NCBI RefSeq assembly: GCF_000013085.1
Contig: NC_007643.1
Coordinates: 2,155,001 to 2,219,000, forward strand
Direction of reading: 5' to 3'
DNA length: 64,000 bases
From: Rhodospirillum rubrum ATCC 11170
Lineage (GTDB): Bacteria > Pseudomonadota > Alphaproteobacteria > Rhodospirillales > Rhodospirillaceae
Made by a program: the position numbers and the translations under genes. The notes beneath the pieces were generated by a model. That model saw only the letters and a list, made by a program, of their open reading frames with translations, ran no database searches and was not told the origin of the DNA. Positions 16,705-26,377 of the stretch are shown one piece after another. How positions within the stretch are numbered: the stretch's first letter is position 1; each line of letters begins with the position of its first letter.

Positions 16705-16959
16705 CTAGCTGGCCCGCCGGTCGGACCATTGGCAATAGCGGAAATGACCTATGGGCGTCAGGCGAAAAGCATCGCGGGTAACCGGGCCGGTTGGCTTATA
16801 ATCGATGATGAAGACCGTTTCCTCGACCAACCCCTTTTCGATCAGGGCCCGCCCGACACGACGCGAAATCCCGGCCGGACGGCCGGTAATCTCTTGAAGA
16901 AACAGATCCTCGATAGCCCTGTGTTCCGCCTTTGTCAGGTGATCGAGGCTGGCGGTCAT
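16705..16959 (-). CDS. Small conserved-looking protein of unknown function, upstream of the DMT gene
   Basis: 84 residues, not recognised with certainty. The sequence has a helical first half (LTKAEHRAIEDLFLQEITGR, then a basic segment and GRALIEKGLVEE) and a beta-like end (VFIIDYKPTGPVTRDAFRLT). That order recalls a small winged-helix domain, but this is only a resemblance. AGGGGG lies 11 nt before the ATG at 16959. An in-frame ATG at 16983 is possible. It is tightly linked to the transporter gene, so it may regulate or assist it. Confidence 0.6.
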   Translation of the reverse strand: MTASLDHLTKAEHRAIEDLFLQEITGRPAGISRRVGRALIEKGLVEETVFIIDYKPTGPVTRDAFRLTPIGHFRYCQWSDRRAS

Positions 16960-17204
16960 TTTATGCGAAGCCCCCTGGAGCATCGGCGGTGGATCCGTCT
17001 CGCCCCATGCTAACGGTACCCACGGGCGCATCAAGAAAAAACATGTCTCAAATTGCGAGTAAAAGACTCCCGGCAGGCGCGGAGCGGTTTCCCCGAGTGG
17101 TTTTCTGTTATGATAAACCATCTGCGGATCCAGCCTCTGCCGTTTCCCATTCCCCCCGGAATGGGGCCGAGCGGAGGGAACGCAAGGAGGGTATCGGTTC
17201 TTCC

Positions 17205-18710
17205 ATGTTGTTCGCTCCACCCCGCGGCACCAACGACCCCGAGGATTTTCCCGGGGAAGGCAGCGATCCCCGGACGCTCTTTCCCGCTCCGCTCTCGGCC
17301 CGGCTGGTTCTGCTCGGGGGCCTGTTCACCCTGTTCAGCACGGTGGCCATCACGCTTTGGCTGATCGGACTGGCCGCCCGCTACCCCGATCACGCCCTTT
17401 TGGCGCCGGTGGCCGGCGGCGGCGCGGTCATCGTCACCCTGACCGGGGTCTGCCTGATCGCCTTCCTTTTCCGCGAACGCCGCCATCTCGCCGCCGAGCG
17501 CCGGCTGGCGCTCAGCGAGGCCCGGTTGCAGACGGCCCTGGAAAACACCGGGGACGGCATCTGGGATTGGCAGATCCCCGGCGATGTCGTTCATCTCAAC
17601 GGCGCGCTGATCGCCCGCCTGGGCTTTCCCGTCGACACCCCCTCGCCCACCGCCACCTGGGAAACGATGATCCATCCCGAGGATCGCCCGGCCACCCTTG
17701 CCGCCTTTCACGACCATCTCGCCGGCAAAACCCCGAGCTATCATGCGCGCTATCGCTGGAAGCTGCCCGATGGCGTGATGATCTGGGTAGAGGCCAAGGG
17801 CCGGGTCGTCACCCGCGACCGCTCGGGCAAGCCCTTGCGCATGACCGGAACGCTGAGCGACGCCACCCCTCAGGTCGAAGCCGAAGAGCTGATGCGCGAG
17901 AAATCGCGGCGGCTCGAGGAGTCCAACCGCGATCTCGAACAATTCGCCTATGTGGCCTCCCACGACCTGCAAGAGCCGCTGCGCATGGTCTCGTCCTATC
18001 TGGGACTGCTGCGCCGGCGCCACGGCGACCAGCTCGCCCCCGAGGCGCTGGAGTTCATGTCCTATGCCGAAGACGGCGCCAAGCGCATGTCACGGCTGAT
18101 CCTCGACCTTTTGGAGTATTCGCGCGTCACCACCCGGGGGGAGCCCCCGGAAACGGTCGCCCTGGCCGAGGTGATCGACGAAGCGCGGTCCAACCTGCGC
18201 ATGATCATCGACGAGACGGCGGCGCGGATCGACCTGCTGGGCTGCGATCGTACGGTTTTGGCCGATCGCGGACAGGTGGTCCGCGTCTTTCAGAATCTGA
18301 TCGGCAATGCCCTGAAATACCGTTCGCCCGACCGGCCGCCGATAATCACCCTGCGCTGTGGCGAAGACGAGGGGTGGGTCAACGTCAGCGTGGCCGATAA
18401 CGGCATCGGCTTCAGTCCCGAGCACGCCGAACGGATCTTCATCATCTTCCAACGCCTGCATGGCCCAAAAGCCTATGAGGGCACCGGCATCGGCCTGTCC
18501 ATCTGCAAACGCATCATCGAGCGCCACGGCGGCACCATCGAAGCCCAGGGAACCCCGGGCGAAGGGGCCCTCTTCCGCTTCACTTTGCCCCGCGCCCCCG
18601 GACCCTCCCGGTCGACGGGCGGCGCCCCCGACAACCAAGACCGTCGCCGCCGCGACCAAGGCCGGGGCGCTGACGGGAGGGGGCGCGATCAGGGCCGCTT
18701 GGCGCCGTAA
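17205..18710 (+). CDS. Sensor histidine kinase with PAS domain
   Basis: Membrane-bound two-component sensor of 501 residues. Two membrane segments at about 31-55 and 66-88 are followed by a PAS domain (about 108-225, with GDGIWDWQIPG and HPEDR). A HisKA domain follows with phosphoacceptor His at about 253 in YVASHDLQEPLRM, a form seen in phytochrome-type kinases. The ATPase domain has FQNLIGNALKYRS (N box), VADNGIGF (G1) and YEGTGIGLSICKRI (G2). All key residues are intact. AGGAGG lies 14 nt before the ATG, rather far. No response regulator is adjacent, so it is an orphan kinase. The 3' end overlaps the convergent COQ10 gene by 22 bp. Confidence 0.9.
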   Translation: MLFAPPRGTNDPEDFPGEGSDPRTLFPAPLSARLVLLGGLFTLFSTVAITLWLIGLAARYPDHALLAPVAGGGAVIVTLTGVCLIAFLFRERRHLAAERRLALSEARLQTALENTGDGIWDWQIPGDVVHLNGALIARLGFPVDTPSPTATWETMIHPEDRPATLAAFHDHLAGKTPSYHARYRWKLPDGVMIWVEAKGRVVTRDRSGKPLRMTGTLSDATPQVEAEELMREKSRRLEESNRDLEQFAYVASHDLQEPLRMVSSYLGLLRRRHGDQLAPEALEFMSYAEDGAKRMSRLILDLLEYSRVTTRGEPPETVALAEVIDEARSNLRMIIDETAARIDLLGCDRTVLADRGQVVRVFQNLIGNALKYRSPDRPPIITLRCGEDEGWVNVSVADNGIGFSPEHAERIFIIFQRLHGPKAYEGTGIGLSICKRIIERHGGTIEAQGTPGEGALFRFTLPRAPGPSRSTGGAPDNQDRRRRDQGRGADGRGRDQGRLAP

Positions 18711-19132
18711 AGCTGTTCGGCGCGGCGCTCGAACGAGGAGACCATCAGGCGGACCGCCTCGCTGAACAAGGCGCCGATGATCTTTTGCAAAAGCGGCGAC
18801 TTGAATTCGAAATCCACATAGAAATCGATCATCACCCCGCCGTTCTCGCCCGGATCGAAAACCCAATGGTTGTTCAAGTATTTGAACGGACCTTCGGCAT
18901 AGGTGACGCTGATCTTGTGCTTGGGATCAAGCTCGACGCGCGAGGTGAAGCGCTCGCGCACCATCTTGAAGCCGATCACCAGATCGGCCCACACAACATC
19001 GCCCTCCCGCTTCTTGATCCTTGATGCCAAGCACCACGGCAGAAAGCGCGGATAACTTTCGATATCGGCGACCAGATCGTACATTTGTTCGGGCTGGTAA
19101 GGTAAGAACCGTTTCTCGGCGTGTGTGGGCAT
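18689..19132 (-). CDS. COQ10/RatA-like START domain protein
   Basis: Small lipid-binding fold protein (147 residues) of the Coq10/RatA family, proposed to bind ubiquinone or, in E. coli, to affect ribosome association. Typical sequence: YDLVADIESYPRFLPWCLAS near the N-terminus and FEFKSPLLQKIIGALFSEAV near the end. It begins 11 nt after lipA on the same strand and is the last gene of the pdh operon, a placement common in alphaproteobacteria. A respiratory quinone role is therefore more likely than a toxin role, but this is inference. Confidence 0.88.
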   Translation of the reverse strand: MPTHAEKRFLPYQPEQMYDLVADIESYPRFLPWCLASRIKKREGDVVWADLVIGFKMVRERFTSRVELDPKHKISVTYAEGPFKYLNNHWVFDPGENGGVMIDFYVDFEFKSPLLQKIIGALFSEAVRLMVSSFERRAEQLYGAKRP

Positions 19133-19143
19133 TGATCAGGGAA

Positions 19144-20088
19144 TCACTTGGTGGCGGCGGCGTCCTGTCGGGCCTTGCGCAGGTCCTCGAAATCGCGGTC
19201 CGCATGGTGGGAGGAGCGGGTGAGCGGCGACGAGGCGACCATAAGGAAACCCTTGCCCCGGGCGATATCGGCATAGTCCTTGAATTCATCGGGCGTCACG
19301 AAGCGGTCGACGGCGACATGCTTCAAGGTCGGCTGAAGGTATTGACCGATGGTCAGGAAATCGACCCCGGCCGAACGCATGTCGTCCATGACCTGCAAAA
19401 CCTCCTCGCGGGTTTCCCCCAGACCGACCATGATGCCCGATTTGGTGAACACCCCCGGATCGATCGTCTTGACCCGGTCGAGAAGCTTCAGGGAATGAAA
19501 GTAGCGCGCCCCCGGACGGATGGTGGGGTATAGCCGGGGCACGGTCTCCAGATTGTGATTGAAGACATCGGGACCGGCTTCGACCACCCGGGCAAGCGCG
19601 CCTTGCGGCTTGTCACGGAAATCCGGGGTCAGTACCTCGATCGAGCAACTCGGGGCCCGGCTGCGGACCTCGGTGATGCAGCGATGGAAATGGCCGGCCC
19701 CGCCATCGGCCAGATCATCGCGATCGACCGAGGTGATGACGACATGCTTCAGGCCCATCGCCACCACGGAGTCGGCCAGATTGACCGGCTCCTGGTCATC
19801 GACATGGCCGGGCTTGCCGGTCCGCACGTTACAAAAGGCGCAGGCCCGGGTGCAGATATCGCCCAGGATCATGAAGGTGGCGTGACGGCGCTTCCAGCAC
19901 TCGCCGATATTCGGGCAGGCAGCCTCTTCACAGACGGTGAAAAGGTTCTTCGAGCGCATAAGCTGGCGGACCTCCGCGGCCTCGTGGGAAACCGGGGCCC
20001 TCACGCGAATCCACTCGGGTTTGCGCGGCGACGGATTGTCGGGCCGGCGAACCTTCTCGGGGTGACGAATGATTGGAGTGTCCATCAT
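19144..20088 (-). CDS. lipA: Lipoyl synthase
   Basis: Radical SAM enzyme that inserts two sulfurs into octanoyl groups on lipoyl domains. The auxiliary cluster motif [13 protein letters not shown] (around residue 51) and the radical SAM motif [10 protein letters not shown] (around residue 77) are both intact, and the C-terminal [12 protein letters not shown] with the conserved Ser ligand is present. Start: two ATGs at 20088 and 20085 follow AGGGA; either fits. Length is 314 residues. It sits between lpdA and the COQ10 gene in the pdh operon, supplying the cofactor needed by the E2 and E1-beta lipoyl domains encoded upstream. Confidence 0.97.
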   Translation of the reverse strand: MMDTPIIRHPEKVRRPDNPSPRKPEWIRVRAPVSHEAAEVRQLMRSKNLFTVCEEAACPNIGECWKRRHATFMILGDICTRACAFCNVRTGKPGHVDDQEPVNLADSVVAMGLKHVVITSVDRDDLADGGAGHFHRCITEVRSRAPSCSIEVLTPDFRDKPQGALARVVEAGPDVFNHNLETVPRLYPTIRPGARYFHSLKLLDRVKTIDPGVFTKSGIMVGLGETREEVLQVMDDMRSAGVDFLTIGQYLQPTLKHVAVDRFVTPDEFKDYADIARGKGFLMVASSPLTRSSHHADRDFEDLRKARQDAAATK

Positions 20089-20095
20089 GGTGTCC

Positions 20096-21496
20096 CTAGA
20101 AATGGATGGCGCGACCGTAAGCGTCAAGCACGGATTCATGCACCATCTCCGAGAGGGTCGGATGGGCGAAGACGGTGTGGATCAAATCTTCCTCGGTGGT
20201 CTCCAGGGTTTTGGCGATGGCGAAGCCCTGAATCAGCTCGGTCACCTCGGCGCCGATCATATGGGCGCCCAGCAATTCGCCCGTCCGCGCATCGAACACC
20301 GTCTTGATCAATCCCTCGGCTTCGCCAAGGGCGATAGCCTTGCCGTTGCCGACGAAGGGGAAGCGTCCGACCTTGACCGTAAAGCCCTTGGCCTTGGCCT
20401 TGGCCTCGCTCAGCCCGATGCTCGCCACCTGGGGATGGCAATAGGTGCAGCCGGGAATCTTCATGGTATCAAGGGGATGAAGGTCCTTCTTGCCGGCGAT
20501 CACCTCGGCGACCAGCACGCCCTCGTGGCTGGCCTTATGGGCGAGCCAGGGCGGAGCGGTCAAATCGCCGATGGCGAAGATTCCGGGGTCGCCGGTGCGA
20601 CAGAAGGCGTCGGTCACCACATGGCCGCGCTCGACCTTGATCGACGGCACGGTTTCCAGGCCGATATCTTCGATATTGGCGGCGATGCCAACGGCCATGA
20701 TCACCCGATCGACGGTGATCTCCTCGGTCTTGCCGTCCTTCTCCAGGGTCGCCGTCACCTCATCGCCGGATTTTTTCAAGGCTTTGACCGTGGTGGCGGT
20801 CTTGATGGTCATCCCCTGCTTTTCAAAGGATTTTTTGGCGAAGGCGCTGATCTCCTCGTCTTCGACCGGCAGCACCCGCTCCAACACCTCGACCACCGTC
20901 ACTTGCGAGCCGCAATCGGTGTAGAAGCTGGCGAATTCGATGCCGATGGCCCCCGAGCCGACCACCAGCAGGCGCTTGGGCAGGGACTCGGGGATCATGG
21001 CGTTCTTATAGGTCCAGACCAGCTTGCCGTCGGCCTCGAGCCCGGGCAGGGTTCGCGCCCGCCCCCCCGTGGCCAAAATGATCGCCTTGGCCGCCAGGGT
21101 CGTCGTCTTGCCGTCCTTTTCGACGGTCAGCTTGCCCGCGCCGGCCAGCCGGCCGTGGCCATCGATCACCGTGACCTTGTTCTTCTTGAGAAGATGGCCG
21201 ACGCCGCCGGCCAATTGTTTGGCCACCCCGCGCGAGCGCTTGACCACGGCGGCCACATCGACCTCGGCCCCCGTCACCTTTAAGCCATAGGCGCCGGCAT
21301 GGCGGATCTGGCGGAAGACCTCGGCGCTGCGCAACAGCGCCTTGGTCGGAATGCAGCCCCAGTTCAGGCAGATGCCGCCCAGGTGCTCGCGCTCGACCAC
21401 CGCCGTTTTCAGGCCAAGCTGGGCGGCGCGGATGGCGGCGACATAGCCGCCGGGTCCGGCGCCCAGAACGACCACATCGAAGGAAGTCTCGGTCAT
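20096..21496 (-). CDS. lpdA: Dihydrolipoyl dehydrogenase (E3)
   Basis: Flavoprotein that reoxidises dihydrolipoamide with NAD+ in 2-oxoacid dehydrogenase complexes. The FAD site is [20 protein letters not shown] at the N-terminus. The redox disulfide is Cys43-Cys48 in [13 protein letters not shown]. The NAD site is [14 protein letters not shown], and the C-terminal active base is in HAHPTLSEM-like sequence ([13 protein letters not shown]). Length (466) is standard. It lies directly after the E2 gene, so it belongs to the pyruvate dehydrogenase complex; it may also serve 2-oxoglutarate dehydrogenase. Confidence 0.97.
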   Translation of the reverse strand: MTETSFDVVVLGAGPGGYVAAIRAAQLGLKTAVVEREHLGGICLNWGCIPTKALLRSAEVFRQIRHAGAYGLKVTGAEVDVAAVVKRSRGVAKQLAGGVGHLLKKNKVTVIDGHGRLAGAGKLTVEKDGKTTTLAAKAIILATGGRARTLPGLEADGKLVWTYKNAMIPESLPKRLLVVGSGAIGIEFASFYTDCGSQVTVVEVLERVLPVEDEEISAFAKKSFEKQGMTIKTATTVKALKKSGDEVTATLEKDGKTEEITVDRVIMAVGIAANIEDIGLETVPSIKVERGHVVTDAFCRTGDPGIFAIGDLTAPPWLAHKASHEGVLVAEVIAGKKDLHPLDTMKIPGCTYCHPQVASIGLSEAKAKAKGFTVKVGRFPFVGNGKAIALGEAEGLIKTVFDARTGELLGAHMIGAEVTELIQGFAIAKTLETTEEDLIHTVFAHPTLSEMVHESVLDAYGRAIHF

Positions 21497-21544
21497 GGCA
21501 AATACCCTTCCGATCGGGTGGGCAAGAGAAACGGGCGAATGCGA

Positions 21545-22867
21545 CTAGAGCATCATCGCCATGGGATCTTCGATCAAGATCTTGAAGGCGCTAAGGAATT
21601 CGGCGCCGACCGCGCCATCGACCACCCGATGGTCAACCGAGAGCGTGCAACTCATCACCGTGGCGATCGCCAAGGCTCCGGCCTCGACCACCGGGCGTTG
21701 TTCGCCGGCGCCGACGGCCAGGATGCAGCCCTGGGGCGGATTGATGATCGCGGCGAACTCGCGGATGCCGTACATGCCAAGGTTGGAGATGCTGAAGCCG
21801 CCGCCCTGGAACTCCTCGGGCTTGAGCTTGCCGTCGCGGGCCCGCGTCGCCAGATCCTTCATCTCGGCCGAGATCGTCGCCAGCCCCTTCTGGTCGGCCT
21901 TGCGGACGATCGGGGTGATCAACCCGCCCGGGGTGGCGACGGCAACCGAGATATCGACATCGCTCCACAGCACGATCGCCTCGTCGCTCCACGAGGCGTT
22001 GGCGGCGGGCACCTTGCGCAGGGCGAGGGCGACGGCCTTGATGATCAGGTCGTTGACCGACAGCTTGACCCCGTCGCCGCGCTTTTCGGCCCGGGCGTTC
22101 AAGCTCTTACGCAGATCAAGCAGGGCGTCGATCTTGCAATCGACGGTCAGGTAGAAATGGGGAACCGTCTGCTTGGACTCGGTCAGGCGCCGGGCGATGA
22201 TCTTGCGCATCGACGTATTGGCCACCTTGGTATGGGGCGCGTCGGGCAAGGCCACGGGCTTGGGCGCGGCGGCGGCGACCGCTTGCGGCGGAGCGGCGGG
22301 AGCGACCGGCGCGGCAACCGCCTTTTCGGCCGTTTTACCGGTGCCGGCGGCCAAAGCCGCCTCGACATCGCGGCGCACGATGCGGCCATGGGGGCCGCTG
22401 CCTTGAAGGGCTCCCAGATCAAGGCCTTCGGCGGCGGCGATGCGCCGGGCCAGCGGACTGGCGAACAGCCGTTCACCGGCCGCCCGCTTGGGCGCGGCCG
22501 CCGCCGGGGCGGGCGCGGCGTCGCTTTGGGACGCCGCGGCGACAGGGGCCGGCTCGGGCGCGGCCTTGGCCGGGGCATCCGGGGCTTTGGCCGGAGCGGC
22601 CTGGACCAGGGCGCTGGCGTCCTCGCCTTCCTCAAGCAAAATGCCGATCGGCTGGTTGACCTTGATGCCGGCGGTGCCGTCGGCGACCAGGATCTTGCCA
22701 AGAACGCCCTCGTCGGTGGCTTCGAATTCCATCGTCGCCTTATCGGTTTCGATTTCGGCGATGACATCGCCGGCGGCGATGGGATCGCCCTCCTTCTTCA
22801 GCCACTTGGCCAGGGTTCCCTCCTCCATCGTTGGAGAGAGCGCGGGCATCAGGATCTCGATAGGCAT
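21545..22867 (-). CDS. pdhC: Dihydrolipoamide acetyltransferase (E2) of pyruvate dehydrogenase
   Basis: Core of the pyruvate dehydrogenase complex; transfers the acetyl group from lipoamide to CoA. One N-terminal lipoyl domain with the lipoylated Lys at about residue 43 ([12 protein letters not shown]), an Ala/Pro-rich linker (about 80-145), the peripheral-subunit-binding domain ([20 protein letters not shown]), a second linker, and the catalytic domain with HRVVDG near residue 413. The ATG at 22867 follows AAGGAAG. Length is 440 residues. The neighbours encode the other subunits of the same complex. Confidence 0.97.
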   Translation of the reverse strand: MPIEILMPALSPTMEEGTLAKWLKKEGDPIAAGDVIAEIETDKATMEFEATDEGVLGKILVADGTAGIKVNQPIGILLEEGEDASALVQAAPAKAPDAPAKAAPEPAPVAAASQSDAAPAPAAAAPKRAAGERLFASPLARRIAAAEGLDLGALQGSGPHGRIVRRDVEAALAAGTGKTAEKAVAAPVAPAAPPQAVAAAAPKPVALPDAPHTKVANTSMRKIIARRLTESKQTVPHFYLTVDCKIDALLDLRKSLNARAEKRGDGVKLSVNDLIIKAVALALRKVPAANASWSDEAIVLWSDVDISVAVATPGGLITPIVRKADQKGLATISAEMKDLATRARDGKLKPEEFQGGGFSISNLGMYGIREFAAIINPPQGCILAVGAGEQRPVVEAGALAIATVMSCTLSVDHRVVDGAVGAEFLSAFKILIEDPMAMML

Positions 22868-22889
22868 GGTGCGCTTCCTTCTCGCCGGA

Positions 22890-24296
22890 TCAAGACTTGT
22901 AGCAGGCGGCCTTCGCCGCCTTGACGACCGCCTCGATCGACGGCAGGGCAAGCTTTTCCAGATTGGCCGCATAGGGCATCGGCACGTCTTCGCCGGTGAT
23001 GCGGATGACCGGGGCGTCGAGATAATCGAAGGCGTTTTCCATGATGGTCATGCCGATCTCGGCGCCGATGCCGGCGAAGGGCCAGCCCTCCTCCAAGGTG
23101 ACGCAGCGGTTGGTCTTGCGCACCGAGGAGAGGATGGTTTCAACATCAAGCGGACGGATGGTCCGCAGGTTGATCACCTCGGCCTCGATCCCCTCGCCGG
23201 CCAGGGCCTTGGCCGCCTCCAGGGCGACGCCGACCATGCGCGAGAAGGCGACCAGGGTCACGTCCGCTCCGGCGCGTTCCACCTTGGCCTTGCCGATCGG
23301 CAGCACGAAATCGGCATCGTCGGGAACCTCGAAGGTCTGGCCGTAAAGGATCTCGTTTTCCAGGAAGACCACCGGATTGGGATCGCGGATCGCCGCCTTC
23401 AGCAGGCCCTTGGCATCGGCCGCGCTCCACGGCGCGATCACCTTCAGGCCGGGGCAATGGGCATACCAGCTGGCGTAGCACTGGCTGTGCTGGGCGCCGA
23501 CGCGGGCGGCGGCGCCATTGGGGCCGCGGAAGACGATCGGACAGCCCATCTGACCGCCCGACATGTAAAGGGTCTTGGCCGCCGAATTGATGATCTGGTC
23601 GATGGCCTGCATCGAGAAATTGAAGGTCATGAATTCGACGATCGGCCGCAGCCCGGAAAACGCCGCGCCGGTGGCCAGACCGGCGAAGCCCATCTCGGTG
23701 ATCGGCGTGTCGATCACCCGCTTCTCGCCGAATTCGTCAAGCAGCCCTTGCGAGATCTTATAGGCGCCCTGGTATTGGGCGACTTCCTCGCCGAGCAGGA
23801 AAACCTTGTCGTCGCGGCGCATTTCCTCGGCCATGGCATCGCGCAGGGCCTCGCGCACCGACAGCGTCACGAATTTATCGTAGCGCTTTTCCTCCTGGCG
23901 TCCGGCCTCGGCCCGCCCGCCCGCCGCCAGCGGCGTATCGGCGGGAACCGGGTCGCGCCTGGGCTCGGCCGGAGCGGGCGTCGTCTCCAAGGAGACGTCC
24001 TTGGCCGGGGCCGGGGCCGAGGCCGAGGGCTTGTGAACGTCGTCGATGGTTTCCCCCTCCTCGAGCAGAATGCCGATCGGGGCGTTGACCGGGACGTTCT
24101 GGGTTCCGGCCTCGATCAGGATCTGGCCGAGGACGCCCTCGTCGACGGCCTCGAACTCCATGGTCGCCTTATCGGTTTCGATCTCGGCGATCACATCGCC
24201 GGCGGCGATGGTATCGCCTTCTTTTTTCAGCCATTTGGCCAAGGTCCCCTCGGTCATCGTCGGGGACAGGGCGGGCATCAGAATCTGTACGGGCAT
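22890..24296 (-). CDS. pdhB: Pyruvate dehydrogenase E1 beta subunit with fused N-terminal lipoyl domain
   Basis: Part of the E1 tetramer that decarboxylates pyruvate with thiamine diphosphate. Residues 1-80 are a full lipoyl domain nearly identical to that of the E2 next door, with Lys43 in [12 protein letters not shown]. An Ala/Pro linker follows to about 140, then the transketolase-type beta subunit ([42 protein letters not shown]) and its C-terminal domain ([11 protein letters not shown]). At 468 residues it is longer than the roughly 330 of a plain E1-beta because of the fusion, a known alphaproteobacterial trait. It lies 22 bp from both neighbours. Confidence 0.97.
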   Translation of the reverse strand: MPVQILMPALSPTMTEGTLAKWLKKEGDTIAAGDVIAEIETDKATMEFEAVDEGVLGQILIEAGTQNVPVNAPIGILLEEGETIDDVHKPSASAPAPAKDVSLETTPAPAEPRRDPVPADTPLAAGGRAEAGRQEEKRYDKFVTLSVREALRDAMAEEMRRDDKVFLLGEEVAQYQGAYKISQGLLDEFGEKRVIDTPITEMGFAGLATGAAFSGLRPIVEFMTFNFSMQAIDQIINSAAKTLYMSGGQMGCPIVFRGPNGAAARVGAQHSQCYASWYAHCPGLKVIAPWSAADAKGLLKAAIRDPNPVVFLENEILYGQTFEVPDDADFVLPIGKAKVERAGADVTLVAFSRMVGVALEAAKALAGEGIEAEVINLRTIRPLDVETILSSVRKTNRCVTLEEGWPFAGIGAEIGMTIMENAFDYLDAPVIRITGEDVPMPYAANLEKLALPSIEAVVKAAKAACYKS

Positions 24297-24318
24297 GGTT
24301 GGCGCTCCCGGAGGACGA

Positions 24319-25329
24319 TCAGGCTTCGACGAGAACGTCGGTGTACAGCTCGGCCGCGTCGGGCTCGGGGCTGTTCTGGGCGAATTCGGCGGCTTGGGAG
24401 ACGACGGATTTGATTTCCTTGTCGATCTCCTTCAACGCCTCCTCATCGAGGATGGCGTCGCTGACGATAGTCTGGCGCAGGTGGTCGATGGGATCGCTTT
24501 CGGCGCGCATCTTGCTGACCTCCTCCTTGGTCCGGTATTTCGCCGGATCGGACATCGAATGGCCGCGATAGCGATAGGTCTTCATTTCCAGGATCAGCGG
24601 CCCCTCGCCGGCGCGCACCCGATCAACGGCCTCCTCGCTCTCGGCCTTGACGGCGAGAACGTCCATGCCGTTGACGGAAATCCCCGGGATGCCATAGGCG
24701 GCGCCGCGGGTGGCCAGATCCTTGGTGGCGCTCGCCCGCTCGACCGAGGTGCCCATGCCGTATTTGTTGTTCTCGATCACATAGATGACCGGCAACTTCC
24801 ACAGGGCGGCCATGTTGAAGCTTTCATAGACCTGACCCTGGTTGGCCGCGCCGTCGCCCAGATAGCAAAAGCACACGCCGCCATCGCCGCGATACTTGTG
24901 GGCGAAGGCCAAGCCGGTGCCCAAGGGCACCTGGGCGCCGACGATGCCGTGACCGCCGTAAAAGCCGTTCTCCTTGCTGAACATGTGCATGGAGCCGCCC
25001 TTGCCCTTGGAATAACCGCCCCGGCGGCCGGTCAGCTCGGCCATCACCCCCTTGGGATCCATGCCGGCGGCCAGCATATGCCCGTGATCGCGATAGCTGG
25101 TGATGATCGAATCACCGGGATGGGCCTGACACTGCAGGCCGACGACCACCGCTTCCTGACCGATGTAGAGATGACAGAACCCGCCGATCAGCCCCATGCC
25201 ATACAGCTGGCCGGCCTTCTCCTCGAAGCGCCGAATCAACAGCATGTCGCGGTAGAAGCCTTTGATGTCGTCGGGCGTGGGCGTGGCCGGAGACGATCCG
25301 TTCCTGGGTTTGCGTCGGGTCGCTGCCAT
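24319..25329 (-). CDS. pdhA: Pyruvate dehydrogenase E1 alpha subunit
   Basis: Binds thiamine diphosphate with E1-beta and starts pyruvate decarboxylation. The TPP/Mg motif is [20 protein letters not shown], ending in the expected Asn-rich VIENN. The mitochondrial-type features [13 protein letters not shown] and [10 protein letters not shown] are present. The ATG at 25329 with GGGAGAGACC before it gives 336 residues, the normal size. It is the first gene of the operon pdhA-pdhB-pdhC-lpdA-lipA-COQ10; the upstream gap contains a perfect palindrome (25520-25542) that could control it. Confidence 0.97.
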   Translation of the reverse strand: MAATRRKPRNGSSPATPTPDDIKGFYRDMLLIRRFEEKAGQLYGMGLIGGFCHLYIGQEAVVVGLQCQAHPGDSIITSYRDHGHMLAAGMDPKGVMAELTGRRGGYSKGKGGSMHMFSKENGFYGGHGIVGAQVPLGTGLAFAHKYRGDGGVCFCYLGDGAANQGQVYESFNMAALWKLPVIYVIENNKYGMGTSVERASATKDLATRGAAYGIPGISVNGMDVLAVKAESEEAVDRVRAGEGPLILEMKTYRYRGHSMSDPAKYRTKEEVSKMRAESDPIDHLRQTIVSDAILDEEALKEIDKEIKSVVSQAAEFAQNSPEPDAAELYTDVLVEA

Positions 25330-25696
25330 GGTCTCTCCCTCTCGATCTTTTCCTGTGTGCGGTTCCCGGGGGGGAACCGGCCTTGCCGTACCGGCGGCGG
25401 GCAAAGCGCCATCGGCGGGATCGGACCTTCAGATCCCGAGCTGGCTAGAACTTAGGAAGCCCCCCTATTATTTAAAAGGGAAAGTTTGGTAAGTGTTTGT
25501 TTTGCAATGCACAATAACTGATTAACCATAATTTGGTTAATCACCTGGACTGCTTAGGATTTTACCTATTTACCGATGAGACAAACCGACCTGAATGCGC
25601 CCCTTCTCCAAGACCGCGCACAGCACTTTTGCACGATCTGGATCCAATACGGGGGTGGTCGGGCGCTGTCGGCGACCGGGCGCGGCGTCGGTCGCC
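25330..25696. promoter_or_regulatory. pdh operon upstream region
   Basis: 367 bp between the pdhA start and the ftsB stop, both on the minus strand, with no convincing gene. The part 25450-25575 is clearly AT-rich against its surroundings and is the best place for the pdh promoter. It contains the palindrome listed separately. The left part toward pdhA is GC-rich leader. I could not place a -10/-35 pair with confidence. Confidence 0.5.
25520..25542. promoter_or_regulatory. Perfect palindrome, candidate operator for the pdh operon
   Basis: GATTAACCA-TAATT-TGGTTAATC: two perfect 9-bp arms around a 5-bp AT centre, about 190 bp upstream of pdhA in an AT-rich stretch. No T-run follows, so a transcription-factor site is more likely than a terminator. 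It does not match the LexA or Pho patterns; the regulator is unknown. A terminator-type role for ftsB is less likely because it lies 155 bp past its stop. Confidence 0.5.
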
Positions 25697-26026
25697 CTAC
25701 CGGCTGACCGGTTCGCCGTCGATCTGGATGATGACTTCGTCGGGACGGATGCGGTTGAGCATGATGCGCGCCCGTTCATCAAGAAGGTCGCGATCGACGC
25801 TCTCGGGGGAAAGCCGGGTGACGCTGGCCTGCAGGGCGGCCTCTTCGGCGCGGCGCAGATCAAGCAGATGGCGCGCTTCCTCGATCTCCTTGGTCAGTCG
25901 GGCAAGCGACAGCACGCCGCGATCGCCCTGGATGCCGTGATAGCCGAAATAAGCGATCACCAGCAGGGCGAGCAACGAACCGAGGAAGCCGCGCAGACGG
26001 CTTTTATGGATCGAAGACAAAAACAT
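25697..26026 (-). CDS. ftsB: FtsB/DivIC family septum formation initiator
   Basis: Bitopic membrane protein linking early and late divisome proteins. A short basic N-terminus, one membrane helix (about residues 11-29, FLGSLLALLVIAYFGYHGI), GDRGVLSLARLTKEIEEA and a coiled coil, then RIRPDEVIIQIDG at the C-terminus, the typical alphaproteobacterial form. Length is 109 residues from the ATG at 26026; a TTG at 26038 would add four. Related genomes often have ftsB next to eno; here corA and a kinase-like gene lie between. Confidence 0.85.
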   Translation of the reverse strand: MFLSSIHKSRLRGFLGSLLALLVIAYFGYHGIQGDRGVLSLARLTKEIEEARHLLDLRRAEEAALQASVTRLSPESVDRDLLDERARIMLNRIRPDEVIIQIDGEPVSR

Positions 26027-26377
26027 CCCAGCAGGCAATCATGGCGGGACCAAGCCGGTCAAGGGGAAAGCGGAGTGAAAAACCCCCAGTCATTCCATAA
26101 ATCTAGGGCCAAGTTTGGTCGATGACGAAAAGCTTCGGCCGGGCGGTTGGCCAAACGCCCCGCTGGATCGCCTTGGCGAAAGATCCCGGCAACGGATCGG
26201 TGGCATCGGCCGCCGAGATCTGGCATTTTGTCGGCATGGCGGCGGGCATTCCGGCCGGCTTCGTCTGGCGAAGTCCTTATGCCCGTCCGCACCAACCCAT
26301 CCCGGCGCGTCCGCCCTTCGCCCCCCGGGCAGGATCAGGCGCGCCACCCTCCTTTCAAGATGGTCAAGGGGCTTCCG
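26027..26377. promoter_or_regulatory. Divergent intergenic region, ftsB / corA
   Basis: 351 bp. A small open frame from the ATG at 26122 runs across into corA in another frame, but it lacks a ribosome site and any recognisable domain, so I do not call it. The region must hold promoters for both flanking genes; no clear repeat or operator was seen. Confidence 0.35.

Noticed and set aside
17205-18710. Degenerate kinase, like the one at 27500
   Set aside because: H-box His, N-box Asn, G1 and G2 motifs are all intact, so this one should be active.
21299-22924. 541-codon plus-strand open frame opposite pdhC
   Set aside because: Antisense of a conserved E2 gene; low-complexity Gly/Asp/Arg sequence without any motif.
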